From positions 180,388-244,387 of the forward strand of contig CABJAW010000006.1 in NCBI GenBank assembly GCA_902363665.1: DNA of 64,000 nucleotides. The letters run 5' to 3'. Made by a program: the position numbers and the translations under genes. Below, one piece after another: positions 16,372-23,582 of the stretch (its first letter is position 1; every line of letters begins with the position of its first letter). The notes beneath the pieces were generated by a model that saw only the letters and a list, made by a program, of their open reading frames with translations, was not told where the DNA came from and did no database searches. The stretch is from Lachnospiraceae bacterium. Its GTDB lineage: Bacteria > Bacillota > Clostridia > Lachnospirales > Lachnospiraceae.

Positions 16372-16430
16372 TTGCCACTTGTGGCAAACTTATTGGGACG
16401 ACCTCTGGTTGTCCATAAGTGCGCCCTTCA
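16372..16430 (+). other. Origin of transfer (oriT) with IncQ-like nic site
   Basis: An imperfect inverted repeat CTTATTGGGACGACC / GGTTGTCCATAAG (16389-16419) is followed by TAAGTGCGCCCT (16416-16427), the same core as the RSF1010/IncQ nic region, where cleavage falls between TAAGTGCG and CCCT (here after 16423). A perfect 7 bp repeat TTGCCAC/GTGGCAA (16372-16387) lies upstream. The whole 327 bp between the relaxase gene and the next gene lacks coding potential, as expected for a transfer origin. Confidence 0.8.
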
Positions 16431-16473
16431 TGAAAAAGCAATGAAGGGAATGAAAAACTCATCCCCCCCGCCA

Positions 16474-16788
16474 TTACACTTCCTCCATATCGGTATTGAC
16501 TTCTTTCTGCATTGCCTTTGAGAAAAATTTCCCGTTGGCTTCCTGCCTTTTCAGAAAACCAATCAGCTTTGAGATGTCTTCTTCCTCAATAGGCGCACCG
16601 AGAACGGATTCCACCGCACCGCCAATCTGACAGAGCCTATGGGTTCGTTTTTTACTTTCTTCGGCTTTCTTTCGCTTCAGAAGTTCTTTCTTCTGTGCCG
16701 CATATCGTTTCGCCTTTTCAAGGCTTTCCTGCTCTTTCTTTTCCATTTCAAGCATTCGTGCTTCATAACTTTTTGTTGATTTTGCCAT
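16474..16788 (-). CDS. Small basic mobilization accessory protein (DUF3847-like)
   Basis: A 104-residue protein: the first 50 residues are a charged helix (KSYEARMLEMEKKEQESLEKAKRYAAQKKELL), then THRLCQIGGAVESVLGAPIEEEDISKLIGFL. The R-THRLC-x-x-G-x-x-E pattern followed by an acidic stretch is typical of DUF3847-type proteins found next to MobL relaxases (from memory). It flanks oriT on the side opposite the relaxase gene and may be a relaxosome DNA-binding partner. GGAGAATG precedes the ATG. Confidence 0.7.
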   Translation of the reverse strand: MAKSTKSYEARMLEMEKKEQESLEKAKRYAAQKKELLKRKKAEESKKRTHRLCQIGGAVESVLGAPIEEEDISKLIGFLKRQEANGKFFSKAMQKEVNTDMEEV

Positions 16789-16928
16789 TCTTACATTCTC
16801 CTTTCCTTCACAAACATAAGTTCTTGGTTGCGTATCAGAAGAAGCACATGGTATAATCTTCTTGCGTGTAGGTATATCATGGCTTCGGTCTGATAGAACC
16901 TTTGGCGGTTTCTTGGGAAGCCGCCTTT

Positions 16929-17159
16929 TTAATTTGCCGCAGTTCTTGTTACGGCTTTTACATTTCCTCTATCCCTCAAATCACGACCTTCATTCGCTTC
17001 CATAAACATTTCCAGAATATCGGTTTTAATCAGGACTTTACGACCAACCTTTAATACCGGAAGTTTCTTCCATTCTACAAGCTGTCTTAAGGTGTTTCTG
17101 CCGATTCCCGTATAGTCGGCAGCTTCTTCGATGGATAATGCAATTTTTCTTTGCGCCAT
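16929..17159 (-). CDS. xis: Excisionase-family DNA-binding protein
   Basis: A 76-residue winged-helix protein of the excisionase (HTH_17) family: LSIEEAADYTGIGRNTLRQLVEWKKLPVLKVGRKVLIKTDILEMFM. AAGGAGGTGATTAT precedes its ATG. It should bend DNA at the element ends and direct the integrase toward excision. It is the first gene of the leftward mobilization transcript and is divergent from the repressor gene. The leftward promoter is consensus-like with a palindromic operator just downstream, so excision and transfer are likely repressed together. Confidence 0.85.
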   Translation of the reverse strand: MAQRKIALSIEEAADYTGIGRNTLRQLVEWKKLPVLKVGRKVLIKTDILEMFMEANEGRDLRDRGNVKAVTRTAAN

Positions 17160-17176
17160 ATAATCACCTCCTTATA

Positions 17177-17300
17177 AATTGCATTATGCAATTCCTGTGA
17201 TGTAAGTATATCCTTTTCACATCTTTTTGTCAAGCGTTACGAAATGTTAAAAATAAATATTGCATTGCATATTGCAATTTCGGAAAAACAATGCTATAAT
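17177..17300. promoter_or_regulatory. Divergent xis / repressor control region with two palindromic operators
   Basis: Leftward promoter: -35 TTGACA (complement of 17228-17233), 17 bp, -10 TATACT (complement of 17205-17210). Rightward promoter: -35 TTGCAA (17272-17277), 17 bp, -10 TATAAT (17295-17300). A 17-bp palindrome AATTGCATTATGCAATT (17177-17193) lies at the start of the leftward transcript, and ATTGCA-TAT-TGCAAT (17264-17278) covers the rightward -35. Both share the half-site ATTGCA, so one protein, most simply the XRE regulator, would repress both directions. Confidence 0.75.
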
Positions 17301-17330
17301 TCATACATACCGAAAAAGGAGGCAGTCAGC

Positions 17331-17960
17331 ATGAAAGATAAAGAATTACGCAAGCTGATAGGCAGCAGAATAAAACAGCGCCGTCTGGAATTGAATCTGA
17401 CACAGCCTTATGTCGCAGAGAAGATGGGAGTTACCGCTTCTACAATCCTGCGTTATGAGAATGGTTCGATTGACAATACGAAAAAAATGGTGCTGGAAGG
17501 TCTTTCGGAAGCACTCCATGTATCTGTGGAATGGCTCAAAGGGGAAACAGATGAATATGAAACCGACATTACGGATAAGAGAGAATTACAGATTCGTGAT
17601 GCGATGGGAGATATTCTGGAACAGTTACCGCTTGCCCTTACCAAAGAAGAAGATGCTTTTTCAAAAGATTTATTACTGCTGATGTTAAAACAATATGGTC
17701 TGTTTTTGGATTCCTTCCAGTTCGCCTGCAAAAACTTCAAGGGAAATGCTGGTCAGACGGATATTGCCAAAACAATAGGGTTTGAATCGAATGAGGAATA
17801 TAATGAGATTATGTTCTTAAGGGAAATCACTCATACCATCAATGCTTTTAATGAGATGGCAGACATTGTAAGGCTCTATTCCAAGAAACCAAAAACAGCA
17901 GAACAAAGGCTTGCAAATCTTTTATCAGAAGTCTTATACGAAGATTCCGAATCGGTATAG
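17331..17960 (+). CDS. XRE-family transcriptional repressor
   Basis: A 209-residue protein; the ATG at 17331 follows AAGGAGG. The N-terminal Cro/CI helix-turn-helix is IGSRIKQRRLELNLTQPYVAEKMGVTASTILRYENGSI (residues ~10-48). The C-terminal ~130 residues are helical without an S24 peptidase Ser/Lys dyad, so RecA-driven self-cleavage is unlikely. Placed divergently to xis with two shared palindromes, it is the probable master switch of the element. The inducing signal is not evident. Confidence 0.85.
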   Translation: MKDKELRKLIGSRIKQRRLELNLTQPYVAEKMGVTASTILRYENGSIDNTKKMVLEGLSEALHVSVEWLKGETDEYETDITDKRELQIRDAMGDILEQLPLALTKEEDAFSKDLLLLMLKQYGLFLDSFQFACKNFKGNAGQTDIAKTIGFESNEEYNEIMFLREITHTINAFNEMADIVRLYSKKPKTAEQRLANLLSEVLYEDSESV

Positions 17961-18046
17961 TAAGACAACCGGAGTTATGATATACTTACACGCACGAAGC
18001 ATTTCATCAGTTCCGATTGTCTAATATCGAAAGGAGACATACGATT

Positions 18047-19342
18047 ATGGCAAAAGGATCTGTAAGAAAAAAAGGAAAGAAATGGTACTACCGCTTCTAT
18101 GTAGAGGACGCAAGCGGCAATCTTGTTCAGAAAGAATGCGTTGGAACAGAAAGCAAAAGTGAAACTGAAAAACTGCTCCGTCAGGCAATGGATGATTATG
18201 AGAAAAAGAAATTTGTTGCCAAAGCGGATAATCTCACAGTCGGACAGCTTTTGGATGTGTGGGCAGAGGAGGAATTAAAAACAGGTACGCTCAGCAATGG
18301 TACGGTGGAGAATTACCTCGGAACAATCCGAAATATTAAGAAACACCCATTGGCAGAACGTAAACTGAAAAATGTAACCTCTGAACATTTGCAATCTTTC
18401 TTCGATTTGCTTTCCTTCGGGGGAGTTCATCCCGATGGAAAAGAGAGAAAGGGTTACAGCAAAGATTACATCCATTCTTTTTCCGCAGTCATGCAGCAAT
18501 CATTCCGCTTTGCAGTATTTCCAAAGCAGTATATTACGTTCAATCCTATGCAGTATATTAAACTGCGGTATCAGACGGATGAAGTGGATTTGTTTTCTGA
18601 TGAGGATATGGACGGAAATGTCCAACCAATTTCACGAGAAGATTATGAAAGACTGCTTGCTTATCTGCAAAAAAAGAACCCAGCCGCAATACTTCCAATC
18701 CAGATAGCCTATTATGCCGGGCTTCGTATTGGAGAAGCCTGTGGTTTGGCATGGCAGGACGTAAATCTGGAAGAACAATGCCTTACCATAAGACGCAGCA
18801 TCCGATATGATGGCTCAAAGCGCAAATATATCATCGGACCAACCAAGCGGAAAAAAGTAAGGGTTGTTGATTTTGGAGATACACTGGTAGAGATTTTCCG
18901 TAATGCCCGGAAAGAGCAGTTAAAAAATCGAATGCAGTACGAAGAACTTTATCACACGAACTACTACAAAGAGGTCAAAGAGAAAAACAGAGTGTACTAC
19001 GAATATTATTGCTTAGACAGAACGCAGGAAGTCCCGGCAGATTATAAAGAAATTTCTTTTGTCTGCTTAAGACCGGATGGTTGTCTGGAACTTCCGACTA
19101 CTTTGGGGACGGTATGCAGAAAGGTGGCAAAAGCATTAGAGGGATTTGAAGGCTTTCATTTCCACCAGTTACGTCACACCTATACAAGCAACCTTTTAGC
19201 AAATGGAGCAGCCCCAAAAGATGTACAGGAATTGTTGGGACACTCAGATGTCAGTACCACAATGAATGTCTATGCTCACTCCACAAGAGATGCGAAACGA
19301 AAATCGGTTCGGCTTCTTGATAAAGTGGTAGGTAATGACTAA
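18047..19342 (+). CDS. int: Tyrosine recombinase / integrase, Tn916-like
   Basis: A 431-residue integrase; ATG at 18047 follows AAAGGAG. The N-terminus has an arm-binding domain (SVRKKGKKWYYRFYVEDASGNLV) and a core-binding SAM-like domain (LTVGQLLDVWAEEELK). Catalytic residues are visible: Arg in YYAGLRIGEACGLAW (near 226), HQLRH (near 372), His in LLGHSDVSTT (near 398) and nucleophile Tyr in MNVYAHS (near 408). It is the last gene before the right end of the element, the usual location for int. The target site could not be read because no long direct repeat flanks the element. Confidence 0.92.
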   Translation: MAKGSVRKKGKKWYYRFYVEDASGNLVQKECVGTESKSETEKLLRQAMDDYEKKKFVAKADNLTVGQLLDVWAEEELKTGTLSNGTVENYLGTIRNIKKHPLAERKLKNVTSEHLQSFFDLLSFGGVHPDGKERKGYSKDYIHSFSAVMQQSFRFAVFPKQYITFNPMQYIKLRYQTDEVDLFSDEDMDGNVQPISREDYERLLAYLQKKNPAAILPIQIAYYAGLRIGEACGLAWQDVNLEEQCLTIRRSIRYDGSKRKYIIGPTKRKKVRVVDFGDTLVEIFRNARKEQLKNRMQYEELYHTNYYKEVKEKNRVYYEYYCLDRTQEVPADYKEISFVCLRPDGCLELPTTLGTVCRKVAKALEGFEGFHFHQLRHTYTSNLLANGAAPKDVQELLGHSDVSTTMNVYAHSTRDAKRKSVRLLDKVVGND

Positions 19343-19348
19343 AAAAAT

Positions 19349-19396
19349 TCCCTTATTTCCCTTGTGATTATCTCATAAGGGCAAAAATAAGGGAAA
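19349..19396. repeat. Right-end arm repeats of the mobilizable element
   Basis: TTCCCTTA and TTTCCCTTGTG (19356-19366) followed by inverted TAAGGGAAA (19388-19396), the same set as at 7931-8010. They lie immediately after the integrase stop, so the right end of the element should be close to 19.4 kb. Confidence 0.55.
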
Positions 19397-19532
19397 CTAC
19401 ATATCATTTCACTAATGGACAGGCGGAAAAGCCTGTAAAATGGGGAAAGTTAGAGGAATAATTATATAAATTCCAGTTTGCATATTTCATCAAAAGGTAC
19501 ATATTAAAATTAACACAAAGGGAGATGTTAGA

Positions 19533-19685
19533 ATGAAAGCTCATGAATATTGGTCTGTCGGAGCATTGTTAACGATGCTAGGAACTTTTTATAGCGGATA
19601 TAAAGGTTCAAAATCAAGCCATAAATATTTTGCGGCTAGTTCTTTGCTTTGTATGATTATGGCTATTTATACAGGTCATGAATAA
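19533..19685 (+). CDS. Small membrane protein, DUF6219-like (50 aa)
   Basis: A 50-residue protein, MKAHEYWSVGALLTMLGTFYSGYKGSKSSHKYF..., with two short hydrophobic helices joined by a basic loop. GGGAG lies 8 nt before the ATG. I recognise the M-KAH-x-YW opening and HKYFA-x-SSLLCMIMAIY-x-GH ending as the DUF6219 type found in gut Firmicutes (from memory). It overlaps the start of the AraC remnant (ATGAATAA). Function unknown. Confidence 0.7.
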   Translation: MKAHEYWSVGALLTMLGTFYSGYKGSKSSHKYFAASSLLCMIMAIYTGHE

Positions 19686-20044
19686 CGAAAATCAGACACA
19701 TTTTTCATTTTGCAAAAAAGAAAACGAAGGCATAGTGGACATTTATATTCTGGCACCCGGTATCAGTGTTTCTTTCAATCAGATATATACAGACAGCTGG
19801 ATAAAAGGGGACAGTTCACGATATTCTGATGGCAGACCGTTTTGGTATCAGTGAGAGCAGCTTTAAATTGTATGTGAAAGGAATTCTGGGAGAAAGTTAT
19901 CTGACGTATTTTCGAAAGAAACGAATGGAAAAAGCTGCGGAGTTTCTGGAATCTACAAATCTGAAAGTGATTGAGGTGGCTAACAGTGTTGGGTATGAAA
20001 ATCAGGGGCTAAATAATGGGAGGACTTATGAAAAATCCATATGA
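19678..20044 (+). pseudogene. AraC-family regulator, internally deleted remnant
   Basis: The 5' part reads MNNENQTHFSFCKKENEG then VDIYILAPGISVSFNQIYTDSW, the N-terminal sensor opening of AraC regulators. After ~55 codons it stops, and the next frame carries the C-terminal helix-turn-helix (DRFGISESSFKLYVKGILG then YLTYFRKKRMEKAAEFLE). The ~150 residues between are missing and the end is truncated after SVGYENQG. Non-functional. Confidence 0.8.
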
Positions 20045-20325
20045 ACTTGCAGAAAATATCTTAGAGTAGACAACAGACGGGACGAAGATACAGGGTGCGT
20101 CTGATGTGTTGGAAATCAATTACTGCAAGGAAAGCAGAAAAGCAGTTGTTCAAAGAGAAAGGAAAACTGGATAAGGATAATCAGAAAGAAGTTGAGAAAT
20201 TATAAAATGCATTCTAAGTGCAGTAAATATAATACTCATGAGCATCAGCAAAATCTCAAATATTATGAAGACAAAATCTGGTTGATAAACTAGGTAAAAG
20301 TGATATACTGAATGCATAAGAAAAG
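20045..20325. other. Gene-free degenerate stretch
   Basis: Short broken reading frames only (for example MKNPYELAENILE then stop). No intact gene, repeat or RNA seen; probably decayed accessory DNA linked to the AraC remnant. Confidence 0.5.
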
Positions 20326-20366
20326 AAACCGTGTGGAATTACAGTTTTGTTTGCACACGGTTTTTT
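20326..20366 (+). terminator. Intrinsic terminator
   Basis: AAACCGTGTG and CACACGGTTTTTT pair around an 18-nt loop with a T-run. Confidence 0.75.
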
Positions 20367-20377
20367 AGAAAACAAGA

Positions 20378-20393
20378 GTTAGATATTACTAAC
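20378..20393. promoter_or_regulatory. GTTAG-N6-CTAAC palindrome upstream of the reductase gene
   Basis: GTTAGATATTACTAAC lies 48 bp before the start at 20441. The same 5-bp arms with 6-bp spacing and almost the same centre occur at 23550-23565 before the AraC/ABC/ECF operon. A shared repressor is the simplest reading. Confidence 0.55.
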
Positions 20394-20440
20394 ATAAGCG
20401 TTGGCAGTTTTCTTGAAAATGAAAAAGAGGACGGATTTCT

Positions 20441-21352
20441 ATGAGAATATTGATTTATGGTGCGGGTGTGATTGGATCCTTGTATGCGGCTTTATTTGCA
20501 GAAGCTGGTTATGATACAAACATTTATGCCAGAGGTAAAAGACTTGAGGCTTTAAGAAATAATGGATTACAATATAAGAAAAATCAGGAAGTAATAAAGG
20601 CAGAGGTTAGGATTCTTGGAGAACTACCAAACGATGAAATTTATGATTTTGTCTTGCTTACTGTCCGGGAAAACCAGATGTATGAAGCACTTACTGAATT
20701 GAAAAATAATAAAAGTAATACGATTGTTACAATGATAAATTCACTGGACAGTTACAATAAATGGGAAGACATTGTTGGGAAAGGGAGAATATTACCGGCT
20801 TTTCCAGGAGCAGGCGGAAGTATAAATGATGAGGGTATCCTTGATGCAGCACTTACTCCAAGGTTGATTCAGCCGACAACATTTGCAGAAATATCAGGAA
20901 ATAAATCCGAAAGAACTAAGCAGTTTTCAGAGATATTGAGGCATGCTCATATACCATACCAGAAAGTAACGGATATGCATCTATGGCAGATTTGTCATCT
21001 TGCTATGGTGGTACCGATTGCGGATGCGTATTATGAATCAGACGATCCGGAGAAAGTAGAAAAAGAATGGAAAATCATGAGGAAAACAGCAGAAAGGCTG
21101 AAAAGAAATTTTAATTTTTTGAGAAAACAAAAGGGTAAACTGTCACCATGGAAAATGAATATTTTTCGCTTTTTACCATCGCCATTTTTAGCGATTATGC
21201 TGGTAGTTGCATTTGGAAGCAGTTTTGGAGATAAATTTATGTATCAACATGCTATGAAGGCACCAGATGAAATGAGGGAATTGCATAAGCAGTTTTATGC
21301 TTATATGAAAAAAATGAAGAAATGCGGATACAAGGAGGAAAAGGTACAGTGA
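20441..21352 (+). CDS. Ketopantoate reductase (ApbA/PanE) family protein
   Basis: A 303-residue NAD(P)-dependent reductase-like protein. The N-terminal Rossmann motif is MRILIYGAGVIGSLYAALFAEAG; the substrate domain includes FPGAGGSINDEGI and the helical C-terminal half with HLWQICHLAMVVPIADAYY. True PanE has a catalytic Lys in the central helix; an equivalent was not clear here, so pantothenate synthesis is doubtful. It is followed 14 nt later by a methyltransferase gene. The upstream GTTAG-N6-CTAAC palindrome links it to the transporter operon at 23.6 kb. Confidence 0.75.
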   Translation: MRILIYGAGVIGSLYAALFAEAGYDTNIYARGKRLEALRNNGLQYKKNQEVIKAEVRILGELPNDEIYDFVLLTVRENQMYEALTELKNNKSNTIVTMINSLDSYNKWEDIVGKGRILPAFPGAGGSINDEGILDAALTPRLIQPTTFAEISGNKSERTKQFSEILRHAHIPYQKVTDMHLWQICHLAMVVPIADAYYESDDPEKVEKEWKIMRKTAERLKRNFNFLRKQKGKLSPWKMNIFRFLPSPFLAIMLVVAFGSSFGDKFMYQHAMKAPDEMRELHKQFYAYMKKMKKCGYKEEKVQ

Positions 21353-21366
21353 TTGGAGAAAAAAGC

Positions 21367-22035
21367 ATGAAAAATGAAGAATATAAAAAATTGTCAATTA
21401 AAGAGTTTACAAAAGCAGCAGGAAGATATGAAAGTAACCATGCTGGCATTTACGAAATGTGCAAGAAAGATTATCCGGATATTCTGGAAGAATTAGAGAA
21501 GGAGCCATTTAGAGATTTATTAGATGCAGGCTGTGGGCCTGCTCCGATGATTTCTTTATTAGCAGAAAAATATCCAGACCGACATTATACAGGACTGGAT
21601 CTGACTCCGGCCATGATTGAACAGGCAAAAAAGAAAAATATTTCAAATGCAACATTTGTTGTAGGAGACTGTGAGAACTTTCCTTTTGAAAACGATTCAT
21701 TTGATGCAATTATTTGTTCTATGAGCTTCCATCATTATCCAGATCCACAGGCATTTTTTGACAGTGTGAAAAGATGTCTTCGCCCAAATAGAAGATTGAT
21801 ACTGAGAGATGTGACCAGTGACAATAAAGTATTGGTATGGCTAATGAATACATTGGAAATGCCGTTGGCAAATATATGCGGACATGGAGATGTCCAGGTG
21901 CCAACAAGAGATGCGGTCATAAAATGTTGCAAAAAAGCAGGATTAGAAGTAGAAAAATTTGAAATTCGTAAAGGTATGCGAATGCATTGTGTTGTGAGAA
22001 AACCTATGGGAAAGGCGACAGGAAATGAAGGATAA
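21367..22035 (+). CDS. Class I SAM-dependent methyltransferase
   Basis: A 222-residue Methyltransf_11/25-type enzyme. Motif I is LLDAGCGPAPMISLLAEKYP, the acidic loop is YTGLDLTPAMIEQA, motif II/III region is VVGDCENFPFENDSFDAIICSMSFHHYPDPQAFF and post-III LRPNRRLILRDV. The start at 21367 follows GGAG at proper spacing. It is in the same transcript as the reductase gene before it, and its last 11 nt overlap the degenerate transglutaminase gene. The substrate is unknown; small-molecule or quinone methyltransferases share this fold. Confidence 0.85.
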   Translation: MKNEEYKKLSIKEFTKAAGRYESNHAGIYEMCKKDYPDILEELEKEPFRDLLDAGCGPAPMISLLAEKYPDRHYTGLDLTPAMIEQAKKKNISNATFVVGDCENFPFENDSFDAIICSMSFHHYPDPQAFFDSVKRCLRPNRRLILRDVTSDNKVLVWLMNTLEMPLANICGHGDVQVPTRDAVIKCCKKAGLEVEKFEIRKGMRMHCVVRKPMGKATGNEG

Positions 22036-22722
22036 GTATCTTAGGGAAACACGAATGGTTGATTTTTCTAATCCGGCAATTCAAAAACTTATTCAAAATA
22101 TGAAGTGGAAGGAAATGGGGAATTTGAAAGGATTAAGGCAATCTACAACTATGTAAGAGATGATATTTTATTTGGATACAATATTGATGACGGAATTTCA
22201 GCTTCAAAAGTACTTGCAGATGGTTATGGACAATGTAATACTAAAGGAACTTTATTCATGGCACTTTTACGTGCCAGCAATATTCCATGCAGAGTACATG
22301 GTTTTACGATTGATAAAAGATTGCAGAAAGGAGCTATGACCGGGTTTGTTTACCGTAATGCTCCAAAAAATATTTTCCATAGCTGGGTAGAAATTAATTT
22401 TGAAAATCAGTGGTATGAACTGGAAGCTTTCATTTTGGATAAAACCTATATAAAGAAGTTACAGGAACGAAATCCGGAATGTAAAGGTGCATTTTGCGGT
22501 TATGGAGTAGCAGTCAAGGATTTCAGAAATCTCATTATTGAATTTGATAGGAACAATACTTATATTTAGAGCGAAGGAATCAATCAGGATTTTGGTGTTT
22601 ATGATTGTCCAGATGAACTATTGAAGGAACATCATCAAGAAATTTCAGCTTTTAAAGCATTTGTTTATAGACATATTGGAAGACACCTAATGAATCGTAA
22701 TGTCAGGAAGATCAGAGAATGA
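22025..22722 (+). pseudogene. Transglutaminase-like protein gene, frameshifted and with an amber codon
   Basis: The opening MKDKYLRETRMVDFSNPAI... runs in one frame to about 22110. A missing G in the GGGG run near 22119 moves the homologous sequence into another frame, which carries the transglutaminase core: DGYGQCNTKGTLFMALLRA (Cys), FHSWVEI (His) and ELEAFILD. That frame meets TAG at 22567, after which the sequence continues sensibly (SEGINQDFGVYDCPDELLKE ... GRHLMNRNVRKIRE) to TGA at 22720. The catalytic Cys/His region is intact, so decay looks recent. Confidence 0.8.
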
Positions 22723-22765
22723 TAGTTTTAAGCTTTTAGAATGAAAATTAAATTTGGAGGGTAAT

Positions 22766-23419
22766 ATGGCAGATAAAATACAAAATGCTTATGAAACATC
22801 AAAAAATATATATGACGATGTTCTTACTCAAGGGAATATTTTCAGTAAACTATATATTAAGTTATTTTGGAGTGGCACTGATGATAATGATATAGCACGA
22901 AAAGTTTTAGCATATGTTCCTGATGACTTTTCAGGAAATCTGCTTGATGTTCCGGTTGGAACTGCTGTATTTACGGAAAACAAATGGAGTTCCTTGAAAA
23001 ATGCACATATTACTTGCCTTGATTACAGCATAGATATGCTTGACCAAGCCAGAAAAAGACTTGGTAGTCATGCACATATCAAATGTATTCAGGGTGATGT
23101 GGGAAATCTGCAAATGGAGAATGAATCTGTTGATACTGTTGTCAGTATGAATGGTTTTCATGCATTTCCTGACAAGCAAAAAGCATTTCATGAAATATGG
23201 CGTGTTTTGAAACCAGGCGGCAATTTTATTGCCTGCTTTTATATCAAGGGAAAGTCGAAACGGACAGACTGGCTGGTAAAAAATATTCTTGCAAAGAAAG
23301 GGTGGTTTTCTCCACCATTTCAGACGGAGAAAGAGCTGAGAGATATCCTTCAAAAACTATATAAAGAAACGGATATCCATGTTGACGGTTCTATGGTATA
23401 TTTCCGTTGCGTGAAGTAA
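22766..23419 (+). CDS. Class I SAM-dependent methyltransferase
   Basis: A 217-residue enzyme; the ATG at 22766 follows GGAGGGTAAT. Motif I is NLLDVPVGTAVFT (a variant with VPVGT in place of the usual GCGTG), then ITCLDYSIDMLDQA, QGDVGNLQMENESVDTVVSMNGFHAFPDKQKAF and VLKPGGNFIACFYIKG. The cluster of two methyltransferases, a reductase-like protein and a broken transglutaminase suggests a decaying biosynthetic or modification locus. It ends before a strong terminator. Confidence 0.85.
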   Translation: MADKIQNAYETSKNIYDDVLTQGNIFSKLYIKLFWSGTDDNDIARKVLAYVPDDFSGNLLDVPVGTAVFTENKWSSLKNAHITCLDYSIDMLDQARKRLGSHAHIKCIQGDVGNLQMENESVDTVVSMNGFHAFPDKQKAFHEIWRVLKPGGNFIACFYIKGKSKRTDWLVKNILAKKGWFSPPFQTEKELRDILQKLYKETDIHVDGSMVYFRCVK

Positions 23420-23439
23420 TGCAATGATGCTGGATTTAT

Positions 23440-23477
23440 AATAAAGTTTCAGATAATAAGTCTGGAACTTTATTTTT
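23440..23477 (+). terminator. Intrinsic terminator
   Basis: AATAAAGTTTCAGA and TCTGGAACTTTATTTTTG form a 14 bp stem with one mismatch and a T-run. Confidence 0.85.
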
Positions 23478-23549
23478 GTCTAAATGGATTATTGCCGTCC
23501 GTTCAGGTCTGGATAAAGCTTAATTCTCATGGTAAGATAATAAAAAAAG

Positions 23550-23565
23550 GTTAGAAATAACTAAC
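23550..23565. promoter_or_regulatory. GTTAG-N6-CTAAC palindrome upstream of the AraC/ABC/ECF operon
   Basis: GTTAGAAATAACTAAC lies 18 bp before the AraC gene start, just downstream of a possible -10 (GATAAT, 23536-23541), a position suited to repression. It matches the site at 20378-20393. DtxR-type metal regulators use related TTAG...CTAA dyads (family knowledge), which would fit a metal-chelate uptake operon. Confidence 0.55.
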
Positions 23566-23582
23566 ACATAAAAAACAACTAT

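Noticed and set aside
7800..19450. Long direct repeats marking attL and attR
   Set aside because: I looked for a shared core outside the arm repeats and found none beyond a few bases; Tn916-type integrases leave only short coupling sequences, so exact ends are left open.
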